64,000 nucleotides of DNA from Pseudomonadota bacterium (GCA_023419375.1 JAEZYD010000047.1:124001-188000), one strand, 5' to 3'. Numbered from the stretch's first letter, positions 15,107-24,103 are shown. Program-made: numbers and translations. Notes: a model not told the origin generated them from the sequence alone.

Positions 15107-15487
15107 ATGCCCACGCAACTCGAAGTGTATAAGTGTACCCACTGCGGCAATATCGTTGAAGTTCTCCACGGCGGCGGCGCAGACATCGTCTGCTGTGGCG
15201 ACCCCATGAAGCTGATGGTCGAAGGCGCTACCGACGGCGCGCTTGAAAAGCACGTGCCTGTCATCGAAAAAGTTGATGGCGGCTACATGGTCAAGGTCGG
15301 CAGCGTTGCCCACCCCATGGAAGAAAAGCACTACATTGAATGGATCGAGCTGCTGGCCGACGGCAGGAGCTACACCAAGTTCCTGAAGCCCGGCGATGCG
15401 CCCGAAGCCTTCTTTGCTATTGACGCAGCCAAGGTTACCGCCCGCGAATACTGCAATCTGCACGGTCACTGGAAGGCGGAAAACTAG
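15107..15487 (+). CDS. dfx: Desulfoferrodoxin (superoxide reductase, two-iron type)
   Basis: Desulfoferrodoxin reduces superoxide to peroxide in the cytoplasm, with electrons from rubredoxin. All ligands can be placed in the 126-residue product. The desulforedoxin-like Center I uses C10, C13, C29 and C30. The catalytic Center II uses H49, H69, H75, C116 and H119 (motifs EKHV, HPMEEKH and CNLHGHW). The conserved active-site Glu is E47. It heads the dfx-rubredoxin-roo set, with rubredoxin 80 bp downstream, which is the classical Desulfovibrio oxygen-defence arrangement. Confidence 0.97.
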   Translation: MPTQLEVYKCTHCGNIVEVLHGGGADIVCCGDPMKLMVEGATDGALEKHVPVIEKVDGGYMVKVGSVAHPMEEKHYIEWIELLADGRSYTKFLKPGDAPEAFFAIDAAKVTAREYCNLHGHWKAEN

Positions 15488-15567
15488 TTTTTTCTGATGC
15501 AGGAACCGCGCGGTTCCCATTTGTTACACCGGCATCAAGCCACAATTATATATTCAGGAGACATGCC

Positions 15568-15705
15568 ATGCAAAAGTATGTTTGCGGCGTTTGCGGCTAC
15601 GAATACGACCCCGCTGAAAACGACAACGTGCCTTTTGAAGATCTGCCCGATGACTGGACCTGCCCCGTGTGCGGCGTGGGTAAAGACCAGTTCACCCCTG
15701 CCTAA
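15568..15705 (+). CDS. rub: Rubredoxin
   Basis: This 45-residue protein is a complete rubredoxin, a small cytoplasmic electron carrier with one iron held by four cysteines. The ligands are C6 and C9 (YVCGVCGY) and C32 and C35 (WTCPVCGVGK). ATG 15568 follows CAGGAG by 7 nt. An in-frame-neutral ATG at 15563 is not used, since it is in a different frame. Its place between desulfoferrodoxin and roo fits its role as electron donor to both enzymes. The length is slightly below the 52 residues typical of Desulfovibrio rubredoxins. Confidence 0.96.
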   Translation: MQKYVCGVCGYEYDPAENDNVPFEDLPDDWTCPVCGVGKDQFTPA

Positions 15706-15727
15706 TTTTTTCCTTTCCCCGTTCTTT

Positions 15728-15768
15728 CCCCCGCTTTGCCTTGCCCTAAGGCAGGGCGGGGATTTTTA
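15728..15768 (+). terminator. Hairpin between rubredoxin and roo
   Basis: CCCCGC pairs with GCGGGG (with GCC/GGC inside), followed by ATTTTTAT. It may partly terminate the dfx-rub message before roo. Confidence 0.4.
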
Positions 15769-15803
15769 TAGAAGGGGATTCCCCAACACTGCGGAGACAC
15801 ATC

Positions 15804-17009
15804 ATGCAGCCAGTAGAAATAAAAAAAGATATTTTCTGGGTCGGCTTTGTCGACTACGATCACAGGGATTTTCACGGTTATTCCCGCTCGCCTGACGGTT
15901 CGACCTACAACGCCTACCTGATCAAGGACGAAAAAAACGTCCTGCTTGATACCGTCGCCTCGGGCTGCGAGGGCACCCTGCTGTGCCGCATGGCCCAGGT
16001 GCTTGAGCCGGAAAAGATCGACTACATCATCTGCAACCACATGGAACTGGACCACGCGGGCGCGCTGGAAGCCATTATTGAGCGTTGCAAGCCGGAAAAG
16101 ATTTTTGTGTCGCAGACCGGCCTCAAATCCATGGCTGGCTACTTTGACTGCAAAAACTGGCCCGTACAGGCAGTTAAAAGCGGCGACAGCATCAACATCG
16201 GCAAGCGCACCATCGTGTTTCAGGAAACCCGCATGCTGCACTGGCCCGACAGCATGGTTTCGTACATTCCTGAAGACAAGCTGCTGGTCAGCAACGACAT
16301 TTTTGGCCAGAACATCGCCAGCTCCGCCCGCTTTGTTGACGAATTCGGCGACGACGGCGAGTACGCGCGCCGCGTCAAGGAATACTACTTCAACATCGTG
16401 CTGCCCTACTCCCCCATGGTTCTCAAGACCCTGCCCGTGGTGGAAAAGCTCGATATCGACATGATCGCCCCTGACCACGGCCTCATCCACAGGGGTGAAA
16501 AGGCCGTGCGCGGCATCATCGACATGTATCGCGCCATGGCCGAGCAGAAGCCCCAGCAGCGCGCGCTCGTTTTTTACGACACCATGTGGCAGTCCACGGA
16601 AACCATGGCCTACGCCATTTGCAGCGGCCTGGAAGAAAACGGCGTCCCCACGCGCATCATGAGCGTGAAGCAGAACCACCACAGCGCCGTGATGACCGAA
16701 CTGGCAGACTGCGGCGCGGTCATTGCCGGTTCGCCCACCCACAACAATACAGTGCTGCCCCTCATGGCTGCCCAGCTTACCTATATGAAGGGTCTGCGCC
16801 CCCTGAACCGCATTGGCGGCGCGTTTGGCTCCTACGGCTGGTCGGGCGAAGGCCCCAAGTTCCTGCACGAACAGCTTGCCTCCATGAACATGGAAATGCC
16901 CGCTGAACCCGTGAAGTGCAACTGGCGGCCCGATCACGAGGCCCTCAAGGCCTGCCACCAGATGGGCGTGACCATTGCCGAAGCCCTCAAAAAGAAATGC
17001 CAGGGCTAG
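15804..17009 (+). CDS. roo: Rubredoxin:oxygen oxidoreductase (A-type flavodiiron protein)
   Basis: Roo reduces O2 to water (and NO to N2O) in the cytoplasm, using electrons from rubredoxin. The 401-residue product has an N-terminal metallo-beta-lactamase-like diiron domain with ligands readable as H79, E81 and D83 (NHMELDHAG), H146, D165 and about H225 (APDHGLIH). A C-terminal flavodoxin domain binds FMN, with its phosphate loop in the YDTMWQSTETMA segment at about 255. The length matches the Desulfovibrio gigas enzyme. GGAG lies before ATG 15804, and a strong terminator follows. Confidence 0.97.
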   Translation: MQPVEIKKDIFWVGFVDYDHRDFHGYSRSPDGSTYNAYLIKDEKNVLLDTVASGCEGTLLCRMAQVLEPEKIDYIICNHMELDHAGALEAIIERCKPEKIFVSQTGLKSMAGYFDCKNWPVQAVKSGDSINIGKRTIVFQETRMLHWPDSMVSYIPEDKLLVSNDIFGQNIASSARFVDEFGDDGEYARRVKEYYFNIVLPYSPMVLKTLPVVEKLDIDMIAPDHGLIHRGEKAVRGIIDMYRAMAEQKPQQRALVFYDTMWQSTETMAYAICSGLEENGVPTRIMSVKQNHHSAVMTELADCGAVIAGSPTHNNTVLPLMAAQLTYMKGLRPLNRIGGAFGSYGWSGEGPKFLHEQLASMNMEMPAEPVKCNWRPDHEALKACHQMGVTIAEALKKKCQG

Positions 17010-17030
17010 GCCCAGACTGTCCTGACTGAA

Positions 17031-17067
17031 AACAGCAGCGCCCGCATATGCGGGCGCTGCTGTTTTT
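17031..17067 (+). terminator. Rho-independent terminator after roo
   Basis: AACAGCAGCGCCCGC pairs perfectly with GCGGGCGCTGCTGTT around an ATAT loop, and a T-run follows. Confidence 0.93.
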
Positions 17068-17173
17068 TATGGCGTGCACACCTGTAACGGCGTGTTGTGC
17101 AATCAGGCTGCCACAAGACCTTGCCTGCGGCACGCTTCAATCAGGCCACGCCGCGCGCCCGCACCAATCTTAA

Positions 17174-17983
17174 TTAGTCCGACAGCCCCGCCTTGGCGGC
17201 AAAGGGATCCCATGAGGGATCGCGGTGGGGTTCGTATTCCGTCACAAGCGCCACCCAGTCGCTCAAAGGCTGACCAAACAGGCGGGCTATGACCGCAATG
17301 GTCATGTCCATACCGGCAGAAACTCCCGACGAGGTCACAACCGAACCGCCGTCAACCCACCGGGCCTTGGCGACCCAGCGCACCTTGGGCCCCGGCGCAA
17401 TGGAAGCTTTAAAGGCCATTTTATTGGTGGTGGCAAGCCTGCCGTCCAACAACCCTGCGGCGGCAAGCAGTGAGGCGCCGTTGCACACAGACATGACAAG
17501 CTTGGTGTTTTTGGCCTGCGCCTGCACCCAGCTCAAGGTCGCTTTGTCCTGCAACAAGGGGATAACGCCTATGCCGCCAGGAACAAGCAGATAGTCCAGC
17601 GCAGGGGCGTCGGCATAGCTGTACTCCGCCAGTGTTTTTGGCCCCTGATTGGAAGCCACGGCCCCCTTCTGCGCCGCCACAGTCACGAGCCTGATGTCCA
17701 CGCGGTCAGATTCTTCACCGCAAAATCTGGCGGGAGCGTTTTTGAGGCTGCCCCACATTTCCATGGGGCCGTAGGCATCCAGCATTTCAAATCCGGGGAA
17801 GAGCAAGACGCCAAGCGTCAGATGCCTTGAGGCAGGCTTGGGAACGGCATCGTACATATTGCCATTTTCCACTTGAGCGGATGTTTGCCCGGCTTGCGCT
17901 TCTGCGCCAATGGTCCAGAACGCTGCAAGCAGCGCCAGCAAGAGGGCCAGTGGTTGCAGACTGCGCTGAATATTCTGGTGCAT
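17174..17983 (-). CDS. Exported DJ-1/PfpI family protein
   Basis: The 269-residue product has an N-terminal Sec signal (LALLLALLAAFWTIGAEAQA) and then a DJ-1/PfpI/GATase-like fold: LGVLLFPGFEMLDAYGPMEMW, LDYLLVPGGIGV and the nucleophile elbow SVCNGASLLAAAGLL with its Cys. It ends with TSSGVSAGMDMTIAVIARLFG, as in isonitrile hydratase and in the N-terminal domain of AraC-like regulators of this family. Export to the periplasm is unusual for the superfamily. The enzymatic role is not predictable from this sequence. AAGGAG precedes ATG 17983. Confidence 0.85.
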   Translation of the reverse strand: MHQNIQRSLQPLALLLALLAAFWTIGAEAQAGQTSAQVENGNMYDAVPKPASRHLTLGVLLFPGFEMLDAYGPMEMWGSLKNAPARFCGEESDRVDIRLVTVAAQKGAVASNQGPKTLAEYSYADAPALDYLLVPGGIGVIPLLQDKATLSWVQAQAKNTKLVMSVCNGASLLAAAGLLDGRLATTNKMAFKASIAPGPKVRWVAKARWVDGGSVVTSSGVSAGMDMTIAVIARLFGQPLSDWVALVTEYEPHRDPSWDPFAAKAGLSD

Positions 17984-18167
17984 ATACGTCTCCTTGTTTG
18001 CCGAGTAATGAACACCCCGGCGTTGAAGTTATGCACCCAACATAGGGCATGGCGGAGCCTGGCAACAATGACAATAAACTTGCCTTTTCTGCCAATGGCG
18101 ACAGCGGGCATGCCATGCGGCAGAAGAGTATCGGACGCGCATCAAAAGACAGGAGCGCAGACCAAAC

Positions 18168-18198
18168 AAAAAAGCCCTCCGGAGCGGAAGGCTTTTAT
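18168..18198 (-). terminator. Rho-independent terminator after the 18257 gene
   Basis: On the minus strand AAAGCC-T-TCCG pairs with CGGA-G-GGCTTT and is followed by a T-run. The A/T tracts on both sides make it potentially bidirectional. Confidence 0.7.
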
Positions 18199-18256
18199 CG
18201 TGACTAGCGGCATGCAAAGCACACCGCCCGAATTCTATCTGGGGGAGCCCCCGGGC

Positions 18257-18685
18257 CTAATTGCGCACGTCATCGTCATTGTCGGCAGGGCGCGCAGCGG
18301 GGCGCTGCCCCTTCTGGGAGTCGCGCTGCTGCATGTCGCGCGGGGGACGGCGGTCATCGCGCGGGCGGCCCATTTCGTCGCCACGGGGGCTGCGGCGGTC
18401 GCCTTTGTCGCTGTCATAGCGGGGCTTGCCCATTTTTTCGCCCTGCTCGCTGCGGTTGTCGTGGCGTCCGTCCATGCGTCCATTGGGGTGGTTCTTGCTG
18501 TCCTTGCGGTCATAATGACGCCCGCCACGGTCAGCGTCCTGACGCCCGTCACGGTCGCCCTTCTGTTTGTACCCTTGCGGGGCATCTCCATTCTGGGCCG
18601 CCTGCACGGCAGGGGTGCCCACCAAGAGCAGGCCAACGGCAAGGGCGCTCAACGCCAACGGTTTCAACACATATTTCATACGCAT
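18257..18685 (-). CDS. Secreted Arg/Asp/Gly-rich low-complexity protein
   Basis: I do not recognise a family. The 142-residue product has a clear signal peptide (MKYVLKPLALSALAVG to AVQA). After it come about 112 residues made almost only of Asp, Arg, Lys, Gly, Pro, Gln and Asn, in repeated short D-R-R, G-D-R and R-P-R-D blocks with almost no hydrophobic residues. It should be intrinsically disordered, zwitterionic and periplasmic. AAGGAGG lies 6 nt before ATG 18685, so translation should be efficient. A terminator follows. Possible roles (polyanion or metal binding, solubility aid) are speculation. Confidence 0.75.
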   Translation of the reverse strand: MRMKYVLKPLALSALAVGLLLVGTPAVQAAQNGDAPQGYKQKGDRDGRQDADRGGRHYDRKDSKNHPNGRMDGRHDNRSEQGEKMGKPRYDSDKGDRRSPRGDEMGRPRDDRRPPRDMQQRDSQKGQRPAARPADNDDDVRN

Positions 18686-18842
18686 AAAGTTCCTCCTTGG
18701 GTGGGCATTTCGCCCATTGCCTCCTTACGCCAGCTCGAGCCTGTGCGCAAGATGGCAGCCATGCTATGGAACTTTATGTTAAAAAGCCGTTAGTGCGCCA
18801 ATACGCGGGGTACAAGGAGCAGACCTTGCGCCCCGAGGCCCA

Positions 18843-20003
18843 TCAATTTTTGGCGCGCGCGTTGCGCAGGGCCGGAACGCCCACGCCGCTACGCCGGGCT
18901 GCGGCCTTGAGCGCGTCGGCCTCGGGGCGCACATACGTTTGCCCTTCAATGGAATACTCCTTGGCTGCAAGGCTCTGCCCCGCCATATCCACTGAAACGG
19001 CGCGACGCGGTGCAACCACGCGATCAAGCGTCTGCAGACGCAAACCCAGCGTATGGGTGTGGCGCAACACGGCATTTTCCACACAATCTCTCTGCCCGGG
19101 CAGACACAGCACACGCAGCAATCCGGCAGGGCGGTTCTTCTTGCCCACACCCGGCAGCCACAGCACGTCAAGAACCTCCGGCATGGCGGAGAGCGCCTCC
19201 AGCGCCATACCCAGATCTTCGCCGTTGAGATGATCAATATGGCTCTCGAACTGCACGACCTTTTCACGCCCGCCGAGCGCATGGTCAACGCCGCCTGCGC
19301 CGTTTTCCACAAGCCACGCCCGCAGGCCCGTGGGCGCGGGGCGGGAGCCGTAACCTGTGCCAAGCGCCACGGCAACGCCCTCCGGGCCGGGAACAAACTG
19401 GTCCACAAGGGTATGCACCAGGGCCGCGCCCGTGGGCGTAACAAGCTCCTCGCGCGCATCTGTGGCAAAAACCGGCTTGCCGCGCATAAGGTAGGCCGTT
19501 GCGGGCGCTGGCAGCGGGATGCGCCCGTGGGCGCACTCCACACTGCCGGAAAACCACGGAAGCGCAGAGGCGCATATCCGGCTCACACACAGGGCCTCCA
19601 CGGCATAGGCCGCGCCCAGAATATCCACGAGGGTGTCGATGGCCCCCACCTCGTGAAAGTGCACCTCCGCCGGAGCAATCTGGTGCGCGTGCGCCTCGGC
19701 TTCTGTCAGTGCGTTCAGGGCTGCCAGCGCACGGCTGCGCACGCCTGGCGAGACCTCAACCCTTTCAAATATGGCGGCGATATCCGCCGGGTGCCGCAGT
19801 GGCTGCCCTTCGGCATTCCAGCATACGGCAACCATCTGCCCCGGCCCGCCGGGCCGTGTTTCGCCCCTGGCCTCAATGCGGCAATCCACGCCAGCGCGGG
19901 CCAGAGCAGCAGCCAGCGGGGCATAATCCACCCCAAGGTGCGCAAGGGCCGCAAGGGTCATATCCCCGCTGATGCCGCCAGAGCAATCAAGATATAAAAG
20001 CAT
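18843..20003 (-). CDS. larC: LarC-family nickel insertion protein (DUF111)
   Basis: LarC is the CTP-dependent nickel insertase that completes the nickel-pincer nucleotide cofactor of lactate racemase and related enzymes. The 386-residue product starts MLLYLDCSGGISGDMTLAAL and carries the HFHEVGAIDTLVDILGA and LVTPTGAALVHTL blocks of the family. I chose the ATG at about 20003 over a GTG at 20051 because the family begins there. Lactobacillus larC needs a programmed frameshift; here it is one uninterrupted frame. No larA, larB or larE is in view, so any partners are elsewhere. Confidence 0.9.
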   Translation of the reverse strand: MLLYLDCSGGISGDMTLAALAHLGVDYAPLAAALARAGVDCRIEARGETRPGGPGQMVAVCWNAEGQPLRHPADIAAIFERVEVSPGVRSRALAALNALTEAEAHAHQIAPAEVHFHEVGAIDTLVDILGAAYAVEALCVSRICASALPWFSGSVECAHGRIPLPAPATAYLMRGKPVFATDAREELVTPTGAALVHTLVDQFVPGPEGVAVALGTGYGSRPAPTGLRAWLVENGAGGVDHALGGREKVVQFESHIDHLNGEDLGMALEALSAMPEVLDVLWLPGVGKKNRPAGLLRVLCLPGQRDCVENAVLRHTHTLGLRLQTLDRVVAPRRAVSVDMAGQSLAAKEYSIEGQTYVRPEADALKAAARRSGVGVPALRNARAKN

Positions 20004-20051
20004 ATCGGCCCCTTCCAAATTTGTCTGCGCACGCAAACTGAGCACGCGCAC

Positions 20052-20081
20052 TTGTGCAGCCTCGGCACATTGGTGTATAAA
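20052..20081 (+). promoter_or_regulatory. Candidate sigma-70 promoter of the CBS-ACT gene
   Basis: TTGTGC and TATAAA are separated by 18 bp, about 65 bp before the start codon at 20146. Confidence 0.35.
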
Positions 20082-20145
20082 AGGATCGTGCGGGTCGCTG
20101 CGACCACGCCGTTATAACCTGAAACATATCCCCCCGGAGGGAAGC

Positions 20146-20796
20146 ATGCCTGTACAGAATTGGATGACCACCGATGTTGTCAGCGTTGGCCCCGATACAT
20201 CGCTGCTCAAAGTGGGCAAGCTCATGAAGGATCACCACATCCGCCGCATCCCGGTTGTTGATGAAAACGGTCAGGTCGTTGGCATTATCTCTGACCGCGA
20301 CGTGCGCGACGCCTCCCCCTCCAAGGCCACCACGCTCGACATGTACGAAATGCACTATCTGCTGGCCGAACTGAAGGCCAAAAACATTATGACGGCCAAG
20401 CCCATCACCGTCAAACCGACCGACACTGTCGAGCAGGCAGCCCTGATCATGCTGGACAACAAGGTTGGCGGCCTGCCTGTGGTGGACGACAGCGGCAAGC
20501 TTGTGGGCATCATTTCTGACCACGATGTCTTCAAAGCCCTGGTGGACATCACAGGCGCGCGCATGGGCGGCTTGCAGTTTGCCATAGAATTGCCCGACCA
20601 GCCCGGCACGGCGCGCCCCCTGTTTGACCTCTTGCGCGCGCACAATGCCCGTTTGCTCTCGGTGCTGACCGTCTCCAACGCCGACGGCAACCGCCAATTG
20701 TTCATCCGAGTGCGCGACCTTGAAAATTCCAAGGCCGAGCAGGAGCTTATGGACGGAGTCGGCAAGCTCGGCAAAGTGCTCTATTGCCAGCACTAA
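20146..20796 (+). CDS. CBS-domain pair plus ACT domain protein
   Basis: The 216-residue soluble protein has two CBS motifs (about 5-58 and 77-135, each ending in the GIISD-x-DV pattern), which bind adenine nucleotides. An ACT-like domain follows (about 142-210, starting IELPDQPGTARPLFDLL), which typically binds amino acids. Such CBS-ACT proteins resemble AcuB and act as small-molecule sensors; the partner here is unknown. A strong GGAGG precedes ATG 20146. The gene is divergent from larC. Confidence 0.88.
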   Translation: MPVQNWMTTDVVSVGPDTSLLKVGKLMKDHHIRRIPVVDENGQVVGIISDRDVRDASPSKATTLDMYEMHYLLAELKAKNIMTAKPITVKPTDTVEQAALIMLDNKVGGLPVVDDSGKLVGIISDHDVFKALVDITGARMGGLQFAIELPDQPGTARPLFDLLRAHNARLLSVLTVSNADGNRQLFIRVRDLENSKAEQELMDGVGKLGKVLYCQH

Positions 20797-21053
20797 ATCC
20801 CTACAATTTAATCATATTTACCCTATCGCATCTGAATTACTCAACAAAAGCCGCAACAAAAAAAGTGGGGCAAGAGCAAAAAAGATGCACAGGACTTGCC
20901 ATCAAAAATTATTTGTGTCATAAGGACTCTCGTTGTGATTGCGGTATGCTTTCGCGCCCAACGGAGGAATTCGGCCGGAAATATCCGGTTGTGAAACGCC
21001 TGGGCGTCCGCCCCGGCGAGGTTGAGCAATAGCTGTCCAAGGAGGACACACGC

Positions 21054-21371
21054 ATGGCTGAGATCACCTATAAAGGTAAAAGCTTTGAAGTTGACGAAGA
21101 CGGTTTCCTTCTGCGTTTTGACGACTGGTGCCCCGAATGGATGGACTATGTGAAGGAATCCGAAGGCATCTCTGAGATCAACGCTGATCACCAGAAGATC
21201 CTTGACTTCCTGCAGGACTACTACAAGAAGAACGGCATCGCCCCCATGGTCCGTATTCTTTCCAAGAACACCGGCTACAAGCTGAAGGAAGTGTACGAAC
21301 TCTTCCCCTCCGGCCCCGGCAAAGGCGCCTGCAAAATGGCCGGCCTGCCCAAGCCCACTGGCTGCGTGTAG
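21054..21371 (+). CDS. dsrC: DsrC (dissimilatory sulfite reductase-associated sulfur carrier)
   Basis: DsrC carries sulfur from sulfite reductase DsrAB as a trisulfide between its two C-terminal cysteines, which are then reduced through DsrMKJOP. The 105-residue product has both of them, C93 (GACKMAGLP) and C104 (TGCV, penultimate), in the 11-residue spacing that defines functional DsrC as opposed to TusE. It is encoded apart from dsrAB, as in other Desulfovibrio. AAGGAGG lies before ATG 21054, and a strong terminator follows, indicating a highly expressed single gene. Confidence 0.97.
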   Translation: MAEITYKGKSFEVDEDGFLLRFDDWCPEWMDYVKESEGISEINADHQKILDFLQDYYKKNGIAPMVRILSKNTGYKLKEVYELFPSGPGKGACKMAGLPKPTGCV

Positions 21372-21390
21372 TCCAGCCGCAACATTTTGG

Positions 21391-21424
21391 AAAAAAGCGG
21401 AAGGGAAACCTTCCGCTTTTTTTT
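21391..21424 (+). terminator. Rho-independent terminator after dsrC
   Basis: AAAGCGGAAGG pairs with CCTTCCGCTTT around a GAAA tetraloop, followed by a run of eight T. Confidence 0.93.
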
Positions 21425-21575
21425 GCCCATACCGCCCTGCGCGGGCATGCGCCGCCCATACCGTGCGGCGCGCCCGCCAGGGCTTGCCTTTCCGGCAACA
21501 TTTCATATCTTCTCATCAGCCCGCGCTGCGCTCCCCTCCCTTTACGCCGGGCCAAAAAAACGGTATCGCCCTGCC

Positions 21576-24014
21576 ATGAAAATTCGTCTGTCCCTGAAAA
21601 AATGCGCCCTCTGGTTTATGGGCATCGTTATAGTCTGCGGCCTTCTGGGCGGCGGTGCGGTGGCCATGCTTTTTTACTGGGCCTCGCGCGACCTGCCCGA
21701 CCTGAACCGTATCGCCGAATACAAGCAGCCGCAGGCTACTGTCGTTCTGGCGCGTGACGGCTCAACCCTTGGCACCCTTTATCACGAAAAGCGCTTTGTC
21801 ATTGGCCTCAAGGACATGTCGCGCTATCTGCCCATGGCCTTTCTGGCTGCGGAAGACGACGCCTTCTACAGACACATGGGCATTGACCCCGTAGCCATCG
21901 CGCGCGCCGCCATCAACAACTTCCGCAAGGGACGTCAGGGCGAGGGCGGCAGCACCATTACCCAGCAGCTCATCAAGCAGTTGCTGCTCACATCCGAGCG
22001 CAGCTATACCCGCAAGATGAAAGAGGCCATTCTGGCCTATCAGCTTGAAAGAAACTTCACCAAGGATCAGATCCTTACCATATATCTGAACCAGATATAT
22101 CTGGGTGAACACGCCTTTGGCGTGGAATCGGCTGCCCGCACCTATTTTGGCAAGCACGCCTCAGACATCACCCTGGCCGAAAGCGCCGTCATCGCGGGCC
22201 TGCCCAAGGCTCCCAGTTCTTACAATCCCTTCCGCAGGCCGGAAGAAGCCAAGAACCGGCAGATGTACGTGCTTGGCCGTCTGCGCGACCTCAAGTGGAT
22301 CACCCAGGCCGAGTATGATCAGGCCGTGGCCGAGCCGCTGGTCTACTGGAGCATGCCCGAGGGCATGGGCGGGGCGGCGCAGTGGTATCTTGAAGAAGCC
22401 CGCCGCCTGTTGGTGGAATTTTTTACGGAATCCAACCTCCGCGCTCTGGGAGTGGAAACCACCAAGTACGGCGCGGATTACGTGTATGAAGCGGGCCTGA
22501 CCGTGCAAACGGCCATGGACCCTGCACACCAGACCGCGGCTGGCTCGGCCCTGCGCCGTGGGCTGGAAGAACTGGACAAGCGCCAGGGCTGGCGCGGCCC
22601 CGTGGAGCAACTTGACCCTGCAAAGCAGAAGGAATTTCTGGCGAAAAACCAGTTTTCTCCCCTTGATCTCGCTGGCGGCGACTGGGTGAAAGCCCTTGTG
22701 ACCGCCGTGGACACCAAGGAAGTCAAAGTGGCGCTGGGGCAGGGCTATACGGGCATTGTGCCGGTTTCGGCCATGTCCTGGGCGCGCAAGCCCAACCCCA
22801 AGGTTGCCGCTGCCAACGCGCCAGCCATCAAGGACCCCCGCCAGGTGGTGGCGGTTGGCGATGTGATATGGGTTTCCGCCGAAGAAATCACGGTGACGGA
22901 AACCAATGCCAAGGGCCGTAAAGAGCAGAAGACCATTCCTTTTGATTCCTCTACGGTCAAAAAGAATACCCCCATTCATCTGCGCTTGCAGCAGGATCCG
23001 CTGGTGCAGGGAGCAATCGCCTCCGTGGAACCGCAGAGCGGCGACGTAGTGGCCCTTATCGGCGGCTACCAGTTTGGCGACAGCCACTTTAACCGCGCAA
23101 CGCAGGCCCGCCGTCAGCCCGGCTCCAGCTTCAAGCCCGTGGTCTATTCCACGGCCATGGACTTTGGCTTTACGCCTGCCTCCACGGTGCTGGACGCGCC
23201 CTTTGTGTATGTGAACCCCTACACCAATGAAGTGTGGCGGCCCTCAAACTACGAGCACAACTACAAGGGCGAATTGCCCCTGCACACGGCTCTGGCCCTT
23301 TCGCGCAATACCTGCACCGTGCGCGTGGCGCAGCAGGTGGGCATAGCCAATGTCGTGCAGCGCGCCAAGGCTCTGGGGCTTGAACCGCATTTTCCGCAGG
23401 AACTGGCCATCAGCCTCGGCGCTGTGGCCGTATCGCCGCTCAACCTTACGCAAGCCTACGCAGCCTTTGCCAACCAGGGGTTGGGGGTGCGCCCGCGCAT
23501 CATCACCTCCATCAGCGATCCGCAGGGCCGGGTGCTCTACAGGCAGGAAGTGGAACACTGGCAGGCTGTCAGCCCCCAGAACGCCTATATTATGGACACC
23601 CTGCTCAAGGAAGTTGTCAATTCCGGCACGGGCGGACGCGCCAAAATCGATGGGCGCATCATAGCGGGTAAAACCGGCACCACCAACGATGAACGCGATG
23701 CGTGGTTCATGGGCTTTTCGCCCTACCTCGTGACCGGCGTCTACGTGGGCTACGATCAGGTGCAAAGCCTTGGCCGTCTTGAACAGGGCGGGCGCACTGC
23801 CGCCCCCATCTTCCGCTACTACCGCAGTGAAGTGGAAGACCGGTATCCCAAGGACGACTTTGTGATGCCCGAGGGTATTGTGATGGCCGATGGCCTCGCC
23901 TTCAAGGCCGACCAGCCCATGCAGGGCGCATCAGCCACCTCCCCCACCACAGCCGATGGAACGGCAGTGGACACCTCGGAAGGCGGCGAAGACCTGATGC
24001 GTCAGATGTTCTAG
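21576..24014 (+). CDS. mrcA: Penicillin-binding protein 1A-type bifunctional glycosyltransferase/transpeptidase
   Basis: This 812-residue class A PBP polymerises and cross-links peptidoglycan at the inner membrane. After one transmembrane anchor (about 10-37) the GT51 domain shows EDDAFYRHMGID with the catalytic Glu, and GGSTITQQLIKQL. A central OB-like insert follows. The transpeptidase domain has the SxxK serine at 517 (GSSFKP), SRN and AGKTGTTND. I use ATG 21576, where MKIRLSLKK leads into the anchor. The longer frame from 21387 runs through the dsrC terminator and is not credible. Confidence 0.95.
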   Translation: MKIRLSLKKCALWFMGIVIVCGLLGGGAVAMLFYWASRDLPDLNRIAEYKQPQATVVLARDGSTLGTLYHEKRFVIGLKDMSRYLPMAFLAAEDDAFYRHMGIDPVAIARAAINNFRKGRQGEGGSTITQQLIKQLLLTSERSYTRKMKEAILAYQLERNFTKDQILTIYLNQIYLGEHAFGVESAARTYFGKHASDITLAESAVIAGLPKAPSSYNPFRRPEEAKNRQMYVLGRLRDLKWITQAEYDQAVAEPLVYWSMPEGMGGAAQWYLEEARRLLVEFFTESNLRALGVETTKYGADYVYEAGLTVQTAMDPAHQTAAGSALRRGLEELDKRQGWRGPVEQLDPAKQKEFLAKNQFSPLDLAGGDWVKALVTAVDTKEVKVALGQGYTGIVPVSAMSWARKPNPKVAAANAPAIKDPRQVVAVGDVIWVSAEEITVTETNAKGRKEQKTIPFDSSTVKKNTPIHLRLQQDPLVQGAIASVEPQSGDVVALIGGYQFGDSHFNRATQARRQPGSSFKPVVYSTAMDFGFTPASTVLDAPFVYVNPYTNEVWRPSNYEHNYKGELPLHTALALSRNTCTVRVAQQVGIANVVQRAKALGLEPHFPQELAISLGAVAVSPLNLTQAYAAFANQGLGVRPRIITSISDPQGRVLYRQEVEHWQAVSPQNAYIMDTLLKEVVNSGTGGRAKIDGRIIAGKTGTTNDERDAWFMGFSPYLVTGVYVGYDQVQSLGRLEQGGRTAAPIFRYYRSEVEDRYPKDDFVMPEGIVMADGLAFKADQPMQGASATSPTTADGTAVDTSEGGEDLMRQMF

Positions 24015-24049
24015 GCACAGAACTCGGAAGTCAGACGTTTTAACGCCAG

Positions 24050-24103
24050 CGTCACGCACGGAATTGCACGGGCCGAGAGGCCATGCAGCTTCCGTGCGTG
24101 ACG
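24050..24103. repeat. Long perfect hairpin between mrcA and ade
   Basis: The arms CGTCACGCACGGAA (24050-24063) and TTCCGTGCGTGACG (24090-24103) are perfect 14-bp complements. The 26-nt loop can itself fold (GGCC-GAGA-GGCC). There is no T-run, so it is not a standard terminator. It lies 94 bp before the ade start codon. Confidence 0.75.

Noticed and set aside
20946..21032. A 28-codon ORF just before dsrC, considered as a leader peptide
   Set aside because: It has no good ribosome binding site and no regulatory codon run or attenuator stem. It is probably chance coding in the dsrC leader.
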